DNA of 64,000 bases from assembly GCA_025602905.1 (NCBI GenBank), contig JAHLKI010000014.1, positions 62,001 through 126,000 on the forward strand, given 5' to 3'. This DNA comes from Phlyctochytrium arcticum. Its lineage: Eukaryota > Chytridiomycota > Chytridiomycetes > Chytridiales > Chytridiaceae. The translations under genes were made by a program, and so were the position numbers. The notes under the pieces are model-generated. The model made no database searches. It was not told the origin of the DNA and saw only the letters and a program-made list of their open reading frames with translations. Below are positions 54,467-64,000 of this stretch, in pieces. Within the stretch, counting starts at the first letter, position 1; each line of letters opens with the position of its first letter.

Positions 54467-55586
54467 ATGAGTGAGAGAATGCGTGGACGAGGAGGACGAG
54501 AAGACTCATACAGTCCGAGGAGGGATGAGAGCAGCAGAGAAGAGGTTTACAAAAGCAGGAAAAGTCGACGCTCTCGTAGCAGGAGCAACAGCCGCAAGGG
54601 GCAAAGAGGTAGAAGTCTGCCTCGTAGGCATAGTCGCGACGCTGGCAGAGGCAAGGAAGGTTCATCTGGGCGAGATCTGGACAGTCGGCATATCCGGAGG
54701 CGCCTAAGTTCGTCCAGTCCATCAAAAAGACGCACATCACGTAAAGAAGTCCATGAGCATCGTAGACGCGGCGACAGGCCGTCGAGCGGCAAATACAAAA
54801 AGAAGCGAGAGAGGAATCATTCAAGATCAGGCTCTTCTCATATGAGCACATCTGATGGCACTTCCGAGGACGAGAAAAATAGGTCCAAAGACCGACGGAA
54901 GGAACACAAAAAGAGCAAACACAATCACAAAGACGAAAGCAAGGAAACCCGGAAATCCAAGGCTGGAAAGCAGCCAGAGAGTGACAAGCATCATCATCAC
55001 CACAGACACCAACATCATCATCACCACCACGATAACCTTGTCAAGCTAGGGACTGGGATTCTGAGCCTTGTAGAGACCCAACTTACCGTTCCGCACGAAG
55101 CGGCCAAACCAAAGCTGCCCATTCATTCGAGCAAGGGGACAGATGACCAATGTGGCGTCAATTTGCCCGCGCTTCCTACCACGCCGACTGTGTCCGCTTT
55201 AGCTGCACCAGCGAACTCACAGGATGTAGGAAAACGGCCTGGGAGACGCCCGATAGCAGCCCCGCAGACCCGTGAAGAGTATGAGAAAGAGCGATCTATC
55301 GTTCGTGAAGTATTTGACCCACTCTCCGGGCGTATGAGGTACGTAACATTTGAGCCTGCTGCTGCGGGTATAAATCATTCTGACACATCCATTACTGTTT
55401 TATTGACCTGATCAAATTGCTTTGCCGTTCAATCGGAATCGCTCATTTATGGACAGGTTGGTCAAGGGTCGAGGGGAGATTGTTGAGCGTATTGTTTCGC
55501 GTGAGCAACAGCGAGAAATCAATCGACTTGCCACGGAGGGAGATGGTATAGTGTATAACAGCGTGCTTCGACAACTACCTCCATAA
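54467..55586 (+). CDS. ARL6IP4 (SRp25)-like RS-rich protein
   Basis: Exons 54467-55338 and 55457-55586 (118-nt intron); 333 residues. The N-terminal two thirds are Arg/Ser- and Lys-rich with a long His run (about residues 176-190). The conserved C-terminus is assembled across the intron: TREEYEKERSIVREVFDPLS, GRMRLVKGRGEIVERIVSRE, then QQREINRLATEGDG. This matches the C-terminal domain of ARL6IP4, a nuclear speckle protein linked to splicing. Retaining the intron adds a stop soon after the junction. Confidence 0.85.
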
Positions 55587-56284
55587 TACGATCCATCTTT
55601 TTTGATGACCCACGTTTACATTATTCTGAACCGGCAGGTCCATATAAATTGTATACAGTAACAGAACAGACTGCTCATACAAGTTGAATGTTTCATTTGC
55701 AACTGTGCATTTATTCCATCGGATCTTTCGGAACGTTGAGATCCAGTGACGGTGATGAGCTGCGAGCATCGCTGTACCTCTCGCGGCAAGATTGCTGTCT
55801 CATCATCATTGGTGAGCGTACCAACCCCCACATACAAGTCACTCAAACTTAGCGATCGGGAAGTTGGTCAGATAGTTGATGGGGGGTTTCAACGGAAGAC
55901 ACCGAGATTGAAAGGCAGAGTGGAGAAAGGGCTATTCTGGGGGCAGGTGTACCCACCACACAGTAATCTTACTTGAACCGCACTGTCCAGGTATCTTACC
56001 ATTGCCATTAAATTTGTAACACGAATGCCATCCAAGTTATTGCCTCGCTATCCCAGTCGGAAGTCTTGGAACCAAACTGTTCAAACATGAAATCTAGACT
56101 GCCTTGCACTCTTACTCTTGTTCGGAGGGTACCATGTTGCCAGCCATCCTTGTTCCTGTCCGCCTCTCGGAGGTCCTTGCCTTTTGTGGGCTATTCGGAG
56201 TTGCTAATGTCGCCTTCAACTGCAAATCCGAGTCCCGCCAACGGTGCTGGTGAATGCCGTCCTTTGCGATAGTCGTTTTCCGCT
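55587..56284. other. No gene confidently recognised
   Basis: Short frames on both strands (plus 55746-55976, minus 55616-55846) overlap and lack family motifs. Confidence 0.35.
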
Positions 56285-56382
56285 GTTCGTCCAGGGAAAA
56301 ACGTTCGGAAAGCAAGACTTTTGTCGAAAGATGCCGAAATTCGAAGCTTTTGGAACGCTGCGGAAACTCCGCTTCTATATAA
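56285..56382 (+). promoter_or_regulatory. Hsp110 promoter: clustered heat-shock-element-like modules and TATA box
   Basis: TATATAA at 56376-56382. Just upstream is a cluster of GAA/TTC pentamer modules: GGAAAAACGTTCGGAA near 56295-56310, GAAATTCGAAGC near 56336-56347 and TTTTGGAAC. These resemble binding sites for heat shock factor trimers. They fit the downstream Hsp110 gene. Confidence 0.55.
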
Positions 56383-56744
56383 GCGCGCATGGCAACCGCG
56401 ATACGATCTTGTGGCTCTAGTTTTTATCTTTAAAACTTGTTGATCTCGCCCTCGCCGAAGGCAAACCTCACCACCAGCGCTAGAACGCAATCATTTCGTC
56501 CTTCGTTGAAACAGCAGAAGCCTACGCCGCCTCCGTATTCCAGAGTCCTGTTCTTTTTGGAGTCGTCGCAATTGGAGTTGTTGGTTTCCTCGCCGGTCTT
56601 TTGTTCCGCAAAACCTCTAGTTCTTCCCGTTCCCGCACTCGCAGTAGCAGGAGAAGCAAGAAACAGAAGCAAGAGCCTCTTCTGTACGAACCTACTCTAG
56701 CATCTTCTATCGGAGCCGACTCTGATCTTCCCAAACCCCCCAAA
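56383..56744 (+). promoter_or_regulatory. Hsp110 5' leader, AUG-free about 330 nt, open in frame
   Basis: No ATG occurs on the plus strand between about 56400 and the Hsp110 start. From 56487 the leader is open in the Hsp110 frame and would encode a hydrophobic segment ([20 protein letters not shown]), followed by an RS/Lys-rich stretch and LPKPPK before the Met. Whether this is simply leader, or is translated from a near-cognate codon or a spliced upstream exon, cannot be told. Confidence 0.45.
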
Positions 56745-59284
56745 ATGTCTGTTGTCGGAATCGATTTCGGAAGTTTGAACACGGTTGTCGCTGTTGCGCG
56801 AAACCGAGGTATCGACGTTATCACCAATGAAGTCTCTAACCGTGCTACACCGTAAGTCTCAAAGAATCTACCATTTCTCGTTGACTGGCAGAGCTTATTT
56901 ATAAATGTTTTTCTTACAGGTCGCTCGTGTCATTTGGAGAAAAGCAGCGTTATTTGGGAGAGTCTGCCAAAACACAGGAAATTTCCAACTTTAAGAACAC
57001 TGTTGCAAGTATTAAGCGTTTAGCGGGTCGTCCATTTTCCGATCCCGACGTCCCGTACGAGAAGACCTTCATCAACAGCAATCTCGTTGAGGGCGAGCGC
57101 GGCGAAGTTGCCGCCTCTGTATTTTACCAGAATGAGGAGCGTAGCTTCACATTCAGCCAACTCTGCGCCATGTTCCTGGGCCAAGTGAAGGATTTCACCA
57201 GTAAGGAAATCGGGTCCCCCGTCACCGATGTCGTCATTTCTGTCCCTGGATGGTTTACCGACCGCGAGCGAAGAGCTCTCCTTGACGCTGCCGATGTTGC
57301 TGGACTCAACGCTCTGCGTCTCATGAACGATGGAACAAGTGCCGCTCTTGGATACGGTATTACCAAAACCGATCTGCCCGAGGCCGGTGCCAAGCCCAAG
57401 ATTGTGGTCTTTTTCGACTGTGGTTGGTCTTCAACACAAGTGTCTGTTGTGTCATTTATCAAGGGAAAGCTCATTGTCAAAGGTACCGCTTTTGACCGCA
57501 ACTTGGGAGGACGTGACTTGGATCAAGTCCTCGTTGAGCACTACGCCAAGGAATTTACTACAAAGTACAAGATTGATATCAACAGCAATGCCAAGGCCCG
57601 ATTCCGATTGCGCCAAGGTTGCGAAAAGGTCAAGAAGATTCTTTCTGCCAACGCTGTGACGCTTTTGAACGTCGAGTGTATCATGGATGACAAGGATGTA
57701 TCTGCCCAGGTTAACCGAACTGACTTTGAAGAATGGGCGGCACCTCTTGCACAGCGATTCAAGAAACCTCTGGAGGATGCGCTTGCCGCCGCTGGTGTCT
57801 CCCCCGAGGAAGTTGACTTTGTCGAGCTTGTCGGTGGAAGCACGCGTGTTCCCGCCATTAAGCAAGTTCTTTCCGACATGTTTGGGGCTGAAAAGCTCTC
57901 CACCACCCTCAATCAGGACGAGGCTGTCGCTCGAGGATGTGCTCTCCAGTGTGCCATGATTTCACCCGTATTCAAAGTTCGTGACTTTGCTGTTCAGGAC
58001 TGGAACGGTTACCCCATTGAACTGTCTTGGGATGCCAGTTTTGCACCCCCACCCAAGGACGGTGAACAGGCCGAAACTACCATGCAAGCCTTCCCCATTG
58101 GTAACAGCATTCCCAGCACAAAACTCATGACATTTTACCGCGTATTGAAAGACGAGGAGTTGGCTTCTTCCAATGGCTCTGTTTCTCTCGATATTGAGGC
58201 CCAGTACTCTGCTCAGCGCCAAGAGCGAAACTTCCCAGAAGGAACCGGCAAATGGATCGGCAAATGGACTCTGAACGGCATCAAGCAAGTTGCTGGCGAC
58301 TCCAAAGGCAAAGCAATCATTAAAGTCAAGACCAAGTTGGATACCAACGGCTTGGTCGGTATCGAAAGTGCCACTCAGATCGAAGAACAGGTTGTATCTC
58401 CCGAAGCCAGCAAAGACGCTGCCAAGTCCGAAGATGGTTCCCCGGCCCCGATGGATGTCGACTCGAAAGAGGCTGCTGGCACACCACCCACGGACACCCC
58501 ACCTGCTACCCCTCCCGCCGAGGCCTCCAAGACAAAGATTGTTTCCAAGCGCCACAATCTCACCATCGTACCCACCACGGCAGCTTTGAGCCCTGAGCTA
58601 TTGAACAAGTGGAAAGACGAGGAGGGACAGATGCAATCCTCCGACCGTCTGGTTATTGATACTGCGGAAGCCCGGAATGCTTTGGAAGAGTACGTCTACG
58701 ACACTCGCTCCAAGTTGGAGATGGCCTGGACCGAGTTTGTGGATGATGCTACCCGTGCTACATTCTTGAAGGAACTCAACGAGATGGAGGACTGGTTGTA
58801 CACGGAGGAGGGAGAGGCAGCTAGCAAGGGTATTTACTCGAAGAAGCTGGCCGGGCTCAAGAAGACTGGCGACCCCATCAAGTCCCGCTACCTGGAATTC
58901 GAGGAGCGTCCCCGCCACGAGAAGCAATTCCGTGATTACATCAACTCTGTCCTCATTAATGCCTCGTCTGGTGACGAGCGGTACGCCCACCTTTCCAAGG
59001 AGGACCTGGAAAAGGTCACCAAGGAGGCTCAGCAGAAGCTGAATTGGCTCAACGATTCCATTGCCAAGTTGAACGAGCAGCCAAAGTCCCAACCCCCTGT
59101 TGTCACCTTCCAACAGATCAACCGTGAGCGTGAGGCTCTCTACCTCACCGTTACCCCCATCCTCAACAAACCCAAGCCCGCCCCCAAGAAGGAAGAGGAG
59201 AAGAAGGAAGAGAAGAAGGAGGAGCCCAAGGAGGCCGCCAAGGATGAGAAGAAGGAGGAGGCTGAGCGCATGGACGTCGACTAG
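56745..59284 (+). CDS. Hsp110/Sse1-type chaperone
   Basis: Exons 56745-56851 and 56920-59284 (68-nt intron); 823 residues. The nucleotide-binding domain starts [20 protein letters not shown] and has [36 protein letters not shown] and [15 protein letters not shown]. The extended acidic insert in the beta domain and the long helical lid ([16 protein letters not shown]) are typical of Hsp110 rather than Hsp70. It ends in [10 protein letters not shown]. It is a nucleotide exchange factor for cytosolic Hsp70 and a holdase. AUG choice follows family alignment: the canonical start is the first ATG of the leader. Confidence 0.97.
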
Positions 59285-59605
59285 ATGTCCTTTGTTTTCT
59301 TTATTTAGTTTTTTTTCAATTATTTCATATCGCACGTGTATTTTCCTCTTTAAATAACTATCTATCATCAAGCCCTGTACGATCTCTGACCTTGAAATGG
59401 AAACTGCGTTTCTCGTCAATTCACTCCCTGGGCGTATTGATTACATTCCAGGGAAATTGCTGACCCTATGAGCTCTTGCAAAGAACACTTGTAAAGCATA
59501 CGGTAGTCAACTCCGATGGCTGTCACGCAGTTTACAAAAAACTGAACTTTTTCACAATACAAAATGTGGCTATCTCACGGTCTCAGCGGGGTATGTCAGG
59601 GGGAA
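59285..59605. other. Convergent intergenic region
   Basis: 3' flanks of Hsp110 and the polytopic membrane protein gene; nothing else seen. Confidence 0.5.
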
Positions 59606-60705
59606 TCAAACCTTCATCATAGCATCATCTTCCACGTCCGTGGTCGTGATTGTTGTCTTTGGCACATTTGCTCGGCGATCAACAGTTGCATTTTTGTCTC
59701 CTCCGGCCTGGCTTGCATCCTTGCCGTTGCCAGTTCCAGCGCCCGTACTTGGGTTTATCGCTGTCCTATTAGCGTTGGCATCGCGAGTAGCGAAAATGAA
59801 GGAAAGGAACAGAGAGTAGCGCACTGCGTTGCATACGATCGTCCCCGCCAAGTAGTAGTCTTTACTGATTTCAAAGAGTGCGGCATATCCGAGGTGCAGG
59901 GCCGATTCCACAAACATGGAAAGAAACCCGCCTGACCAGAGTCGAAAATGTCGAAAAGCCCTTCCGCTCTTGAGGGCTGCCCAGCCGCCGAGAAGAGGAA
60001 AATAATAATAGACGGCAAAGTCTGTGGGTAAAAAAAGGTAGGGTAAGACTATTTCCCGCGTACAAAGCATTGAAGGTAAACTTACACCCAGCTAACATGA
60101 ATGCAGTGATGGCTTGAATAATGGAAAGGTAGGTGTATATTGTGGACGCCCGAACACGACCGTTCCAATCGGATATAGCTGTGGCATAACACCAGTACAC
60201 ATAAATACCAAAGATGCAGCATGATTCGCATATCAGCCAAATCAGAGCAGCCTGTCGGAGGTTTCGCTTGAAGGGAACGATCATGTTGAAGCGTAGGTAG
60301 AGTACCCAGTTGAATACTTCAGATGCTAATAAAAAGCATCCCACTCCCACATAAATTACGTCGTTCGGACTGTTCCCAAATTCAGTAAGCCAGACGGTGA
60401 AAGCAAAGCGAAATAGACAGTAAAACTTACTTGGGGTAAAACTGGAATCGTGGGACGGACTGATTGACGACTCCAATCAAGTAAGACACCAACATTAGCA
60501 GAATCAGCCGACTAACTGCTGAAGTTTTGTTCTTGAACAGCATAAAGTACGCGATGATGTTGACTAGAGTGGATATAAGCAAGCTGCCAGAGCCTTTTCT
60601 AGGCAAGTCAAAGACGATGCTGTACTTACCACTCATCAGCGTAATTCCCATCGATCGCATACATAGTTCGTCAATGCGAACTTGCGTGACATTTCGAGTC
60701 GTCAT
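59606..60705 (-). CDS. Polytopic (about 7-TM) membrane protein, GPCR-like topology
   Basis: Exons 60630-60705, 60431-60563, 60086-60369 and 59606-60021; 302 residues. Hydrophobic helices: VNIIAYFMLF, LILLMLVSYLIGVVN, DVIYVGVGCFLLASEVFNWV, AALIWLICESCCIFGIYVYW, TIYTYLSIIQAITAFML, FAVYYYFPLLGG and AGTIVCNAVRYSLFLSFIF. The N-terminus is short with an N-glycosylation site (NVT), and a Thr/Asn-rich tail follows. Seven helices and a short outer N-terminus suggest a receptor-like protein, but no known receptor family motif is seen. The first intron (66 nt, GTAAGT) could be skipped, giving a 22-residue insert that is also in frame. Confidence 0.7.
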
Positions 60706-62499
60706 GGCGAAATAAGTAGGTGTTTTATAATTTGAATGAAGGGGTAATACTTGAGGTATATGTGACTTTCTCTGGCGGGTTTGCACCGACTCGTTGTCCT
60801 TCTTTTATAGTCTTGGGGGACAGATAAATGCAACGTTGTAAATTACACAACAAAAGCAATATTTTCAGAAAACAATGCAGACTGGGCAGACATGGAATGT
60901 TTTTTGTATTAAAAATAATAACAACAACTCGAGACAAGAATACACCATCTATGCATAGTTGACGCAAAATAAAGGTCGATTGATTCTTGAAAGTTGCACA
61001 AACCTCAATTGGTACAGCTCAAAGATTGGGAGGAGATCTATTTCAAGATAGGTTGCGGTATTGATGGGTTAAATTTATTTAAGTTACTACTGAGTTACTG
61101 CTGTCTCTCTAGATCCCGCCATCTGCCTTTCAGGGTCAGTGTAAATTATTGGGGCAAAATTAACCGCTTCCGGTATGGCGGTTGGGGATTCCGGGTATGT
61201 ATCTCCGGTGTATCTCCCAACACTTTAAAGTTCTATAAAGAACCCATAACATGAGCTTTAGGCAGAAACTCGGATCCTCGGGTATACCGGTACATAGGTT
61301 TTAGATAGGTTTACCTGATTCACTGTTCATCGGAATTCATGGTCTAGACGTTTGACATATTTGATGTCTTGTTCATTGTGCTTTTATTATGCTTAGTGAA
61401 TGTATCTTCTTTCAAGATTGAAGGCGTTGCCAAACTACAATTGAATGGCACAACGACAATAACCATGGGGAACTCGTCTATCCAAATGATAGTATTCTAG
61501 TCGTTCTGTAAAACTATGAATGACAAAAGTGTGACTTATTATACTTTCGCATGGTATGCATAACTTAACTTGCGGAGTCCGTGCCCCCAGCCGTGCCCGG
61601 CGTGCCTATTGACTAAATGTTCTAAATTGGTTCCCGTGAAAGCAAACACAATACAAGCGCATACAACATCAAAACATGCCAAACATCTAGACCAATGAGG
61701 TTTTATGACAGATCACCTAGAAAAACAGGGGACTCCAGAACGGTACCGTTATGACCATTACGCCAAGCCTGTATAGACAGAGTATGGACGGAAATGCCAA
61801 ACTCTTATCGGATCATTGTAAACAACTTCCATAGTGGTTAAGGACTAATCACCAGAAAGATAAGATGAGCCCGAAAAGGAAGGAAGGGATCTGAATGAAG
61901 GATGGGCGGATCTGCCAGAGTCTCCAGATGAAGAGAAACTATATAGTCGATCCAACTGTGCAGAAAGGACAAATAACAAGGGAATAGACTTTGAAGGCCT
62001 GACACATCGGCCGAAAGGGCAATAATGGTGGGAATTTAATTTAAATCATACACAAAATTAATGGAAGAGAAGTATGAACGGAAGCAACTTATGACTGAGA
62101 GGAATAAAACAGCGGGGACTAGATGGAATGGATAGATGAAAGTAAGTGGAAATGCAATGCAACCATCTTTTTTTACACGATCAACCCAAACTTCCCACGC
62201 GAAAGGAACGGTATTGTGCTCAACTCAAGAAATAGCAACAGAAATATAAAAAAGTGGGAGGCGGACATTATGCCAGCCGTATTTCCGCAATATTTAAGTC
62301 TCCAACTGGGAACCGATAGTGTTCAATCAGATCGAGAAATATTTGAAAGGTGCAGGTCCGTCCTTTTGTTGTTTCAAAACTTGATGTGCGCAGACAGCGC
62401 AGTAAAAGCGCAGCAACTTGATGACAAAATCTTGTACAACCTGACAGCCTGACCGTCGAGTCTTTGGAGTCCTGACATTTTGCGACATTTTGCGGCAAG
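60706..62499. other. 1.8-kb intergenic region, no gene recognised
   Basis: AT-rich; ORF 62123-62452 (109 codons) has no recognised motif. It carries the promoters of the membrane protein gene and of Atg6. Confidence 0.4.
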
Positions 62500-63966
62500 A
62501 TGGAACACTGGCCACCAAACAACTATGCAATGGCTGCCCATTTTTGCTGCAACTGCTCACAACCCATCAAACTCGATCCCTCGCTATTGGAAAATGGGCC
62601 ATATGACGGGGCAATAGGTGTGTTTTTTCAAACTACCACCTTCCTGATCTTGCTGCATGAGACTGACCTAAACTTCCAGCCGCAGTTGTTGAATCAACTG
62701 AGGCAGGTTCACAAAGTACGGGTGCGCCTACTGCCAATATACCGACCTCGGAAACCACTGGTACTCGACCTCCTCCCCCGCCGCGAATACCAAGCTCAAA
62801 AGACAGACCCTATCCTTCATCACAAATCCACATCCCAATCTATGAATCATTCGTCATGCTCTCCAAATCACAAGTATCTCCCCTCTTGTCTCCACCCATT
62901 TCTGGTAATAAGATCGGACGAGCCGGTCAGCATGCCGATCAACAGCGAGGAAGTCTGAGCTACCGACTGAAAACGGCTGGGAAACTATTTGACATTATGT
63001 CACAGGTGTCAATGGTAGACCACCCCTTCTGTCAGGACTGTGCGGATGAGTTGATTGTCAAACTTGAGAAACGGCTCTCGGATGTCAGAAAGGAAAAGGA
63101 CGCGTACGATGCATTCCTCGCGAATTTGATTGCCGAGCAGGAAGATGCAAGCGGCACACAAATCACGGAAGAAGATATCAACGCAGTACGTTCAAAAAGA
63201 CACAATTCTCGTCGACGAACATCCCGCCAATTCAAAAGTTGCAGTTGAAAGTGCAAGAGACGCGCGCTTTGGAGCTTTTGCGCGAACTGGAAGCAGAGAA
63301 AACCACCCTAGGGGAGGAATTCCAGGAACTGAAAAGTGAAATGGAAGAACTCGACGCACAAAAGAATAGGTATGCACTTCAGGCCGACAAACTCCCTTAA
63401 TTTGACTCTTTACTTTGATTTCAAGTCACTGGCAGCAAGTCAATGAGTATGAAAATATTTTGCAGCGGTATCAGGACGAGAAGGACAGTGTGGAAGTCAA
63501 TAGCGCATATGTGACTAAACAATTGGAGGCGCTCAAAAAGACCAATGTTTACAATGACACATTTCGCATTTGGCATGATGGACCGTTCGGGACCATTAAT
63601 GGTATTGCCTGGTCTTCTGTTAAGTTTTCTCCAAATGACTATTAACATGACGTCCAATTAGGTTTCAGAATGGGTCGACTACCTAACCAATCGGTATGAT
63701 TCTGAAGAAGTTATTACTGCGATTCCTTTGTTTGACTCTCGTAATAGGTCGATTGGAGCGAGATCAATGCTGCTATGGGTCAAGCCTGTCTCCTTCTTGA
63801 AACAATGGCAAACAATCTGGGATTCGTCTTCAAAACGTATGTCTCGGGGGTCGCACTGATTGTCCGACCTTCATTTTCTTGATACAATTTACAGGTATCG
63901 ACTGGTACCGCTTGGCAGCTTTTCCAGGATTGAGCGTATAGATGGAGATAAAGGGGTTTATGACCT
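62500..63966 (+). CDS. Beclin-1/Atg6 (Vps30), 5' part; runs off right edge
   Basis: Seven exons are visible: 62500-62617, 62680-63185, 63239-63369, 63426-63601, 63662-63693, 63748-63836 and 63895-63966. The next intron is open at the window end; 374 codons so far. The N-terminal zinc-like pair is CCNCSQPIKLD. The BH3-region/coiled-coil lead reads RLKTAGKLFDIMSQVSMVDH and PFCQDCADEL. The coiled coil is LLRELEAEKTTLGEEFQELK. The evolutionarily conserved domain begins YVTKQLEALKKTNVYNDTFR, then IWHDGPFGTINGFRMGRLP, VDWSEINAAMGQACLLLETM and YRLVPLGSFS. It is a subunit of the Vps34 PI3-kinase complexes for autophagy and vacuolar sorting. An alternative start is the ATG at 62530 (MAAHFCC). Confidence 0.96.
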
Positions 63967-64000
63967 GTAAGTCCCATCTCGTTGCAATGCAATATATGAA

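Noticed and set aside
58598..59419. Minus-strand 273-codon Leu-rich frame
   Set aside because: Antisense of the Hsp110 lid and KKEE tail.
60564..60629. Retaining the first intron of the polytopic protein gene
   Set aside because: It is in frame (22 extra residues), so possible. The strong GTAAGT donor, the 66-nt length and better placement of TM1 favour splicing.
1..64000. CRISPR arrays, operons, bacterial defence systems, rRNA genes
   Set aside because: None present; the sequence is eukaryotic nuclear DNA and the only short tandem arrays are the minisatellites listed.

Overview
The window is nuclear DNA of a fungus. Its protein-coding genes are split by many short GT-AG introns (mostly 48-70 nt). 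Typical fungal genes are present: an Atf1-type bZIP factor, SCAP, Nic96/Nup93, an Sse1-type Hsp110, a Gal83-type AMPK beta subunit and Atg6. A complete homologue of CCDC112, a ciliary/centriolar-satellite protein, and a full-length supervillin-like protein with a villin headpiece argue for an early-diverging, probably flagellated (chytrid-grade) lineage rather than Dikarya. This placement is inference from gene content.

Layout. 1-5 kb is repeat-rich. It holds the 5' end of a dynamin-type GTPase gene, a tRNA-related (SINE-like) piece, a solo LTR, a broken GCR1_C-domain gene interrupted inside a 43-bp palindrome, an unrecognised gene with a tandem exon-intron duplication, and an 11-bp minisatellite. 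5.3-6.9 kb is the bZIP gene. 7-9 kb is non-coding, with a degenerate array of ~145-bp spacing. 9.2-11.6 kb is the 12-exon CCDC112 gene. 13-14 kb holds a small single-pass membrane protein with PY motifs. 14.1-16.6 kb is a complete MULE transposon with 39-bp perfect TIRs, a 9-bp target duplication and an intact spliced transposase. 17.1-19.0 kb encodes an unknown membrane protein. 20.8-28.2 kb is the 14-exon supervillin-like gene.

28.7-38.9 kb mixes metabolism and relics: arsenite methyltransferase; RanBP1; a convergent pair of peroxisome-targeted enzymes (nitronate monooxygenase and SCP2-type thiolase, both ending in SKL); remnants of a Cys-rich EsV-1-7-like repeat gene and of a Ty1/copia element; and a DUF4336-like protein. 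39.2-64 kb is dense with housekeeping genes: SCAP (sterol sensing in the ER), Nup93/Nic96, a tetraspanin, ORC6, a pinin-family splicing protein, the AMPK beta subunit, an ARL6IP4-type protein, Hsp110 with heat-shock-like promoter modules, a polytopic membrane protein, and the 5' part of Beclin-1/Atg6, which runs off the right end.

All exon structures were worked out by hand from splice sites, reading phase and family homology. The spliced coding sums are multiples of three for every complete gene. No operon-like or defence-island system was seen. The most unusual content is the fungal supervillin, the CCDC112 homologue, the fresh MULE insertion and the EsV-1-7-like relic.
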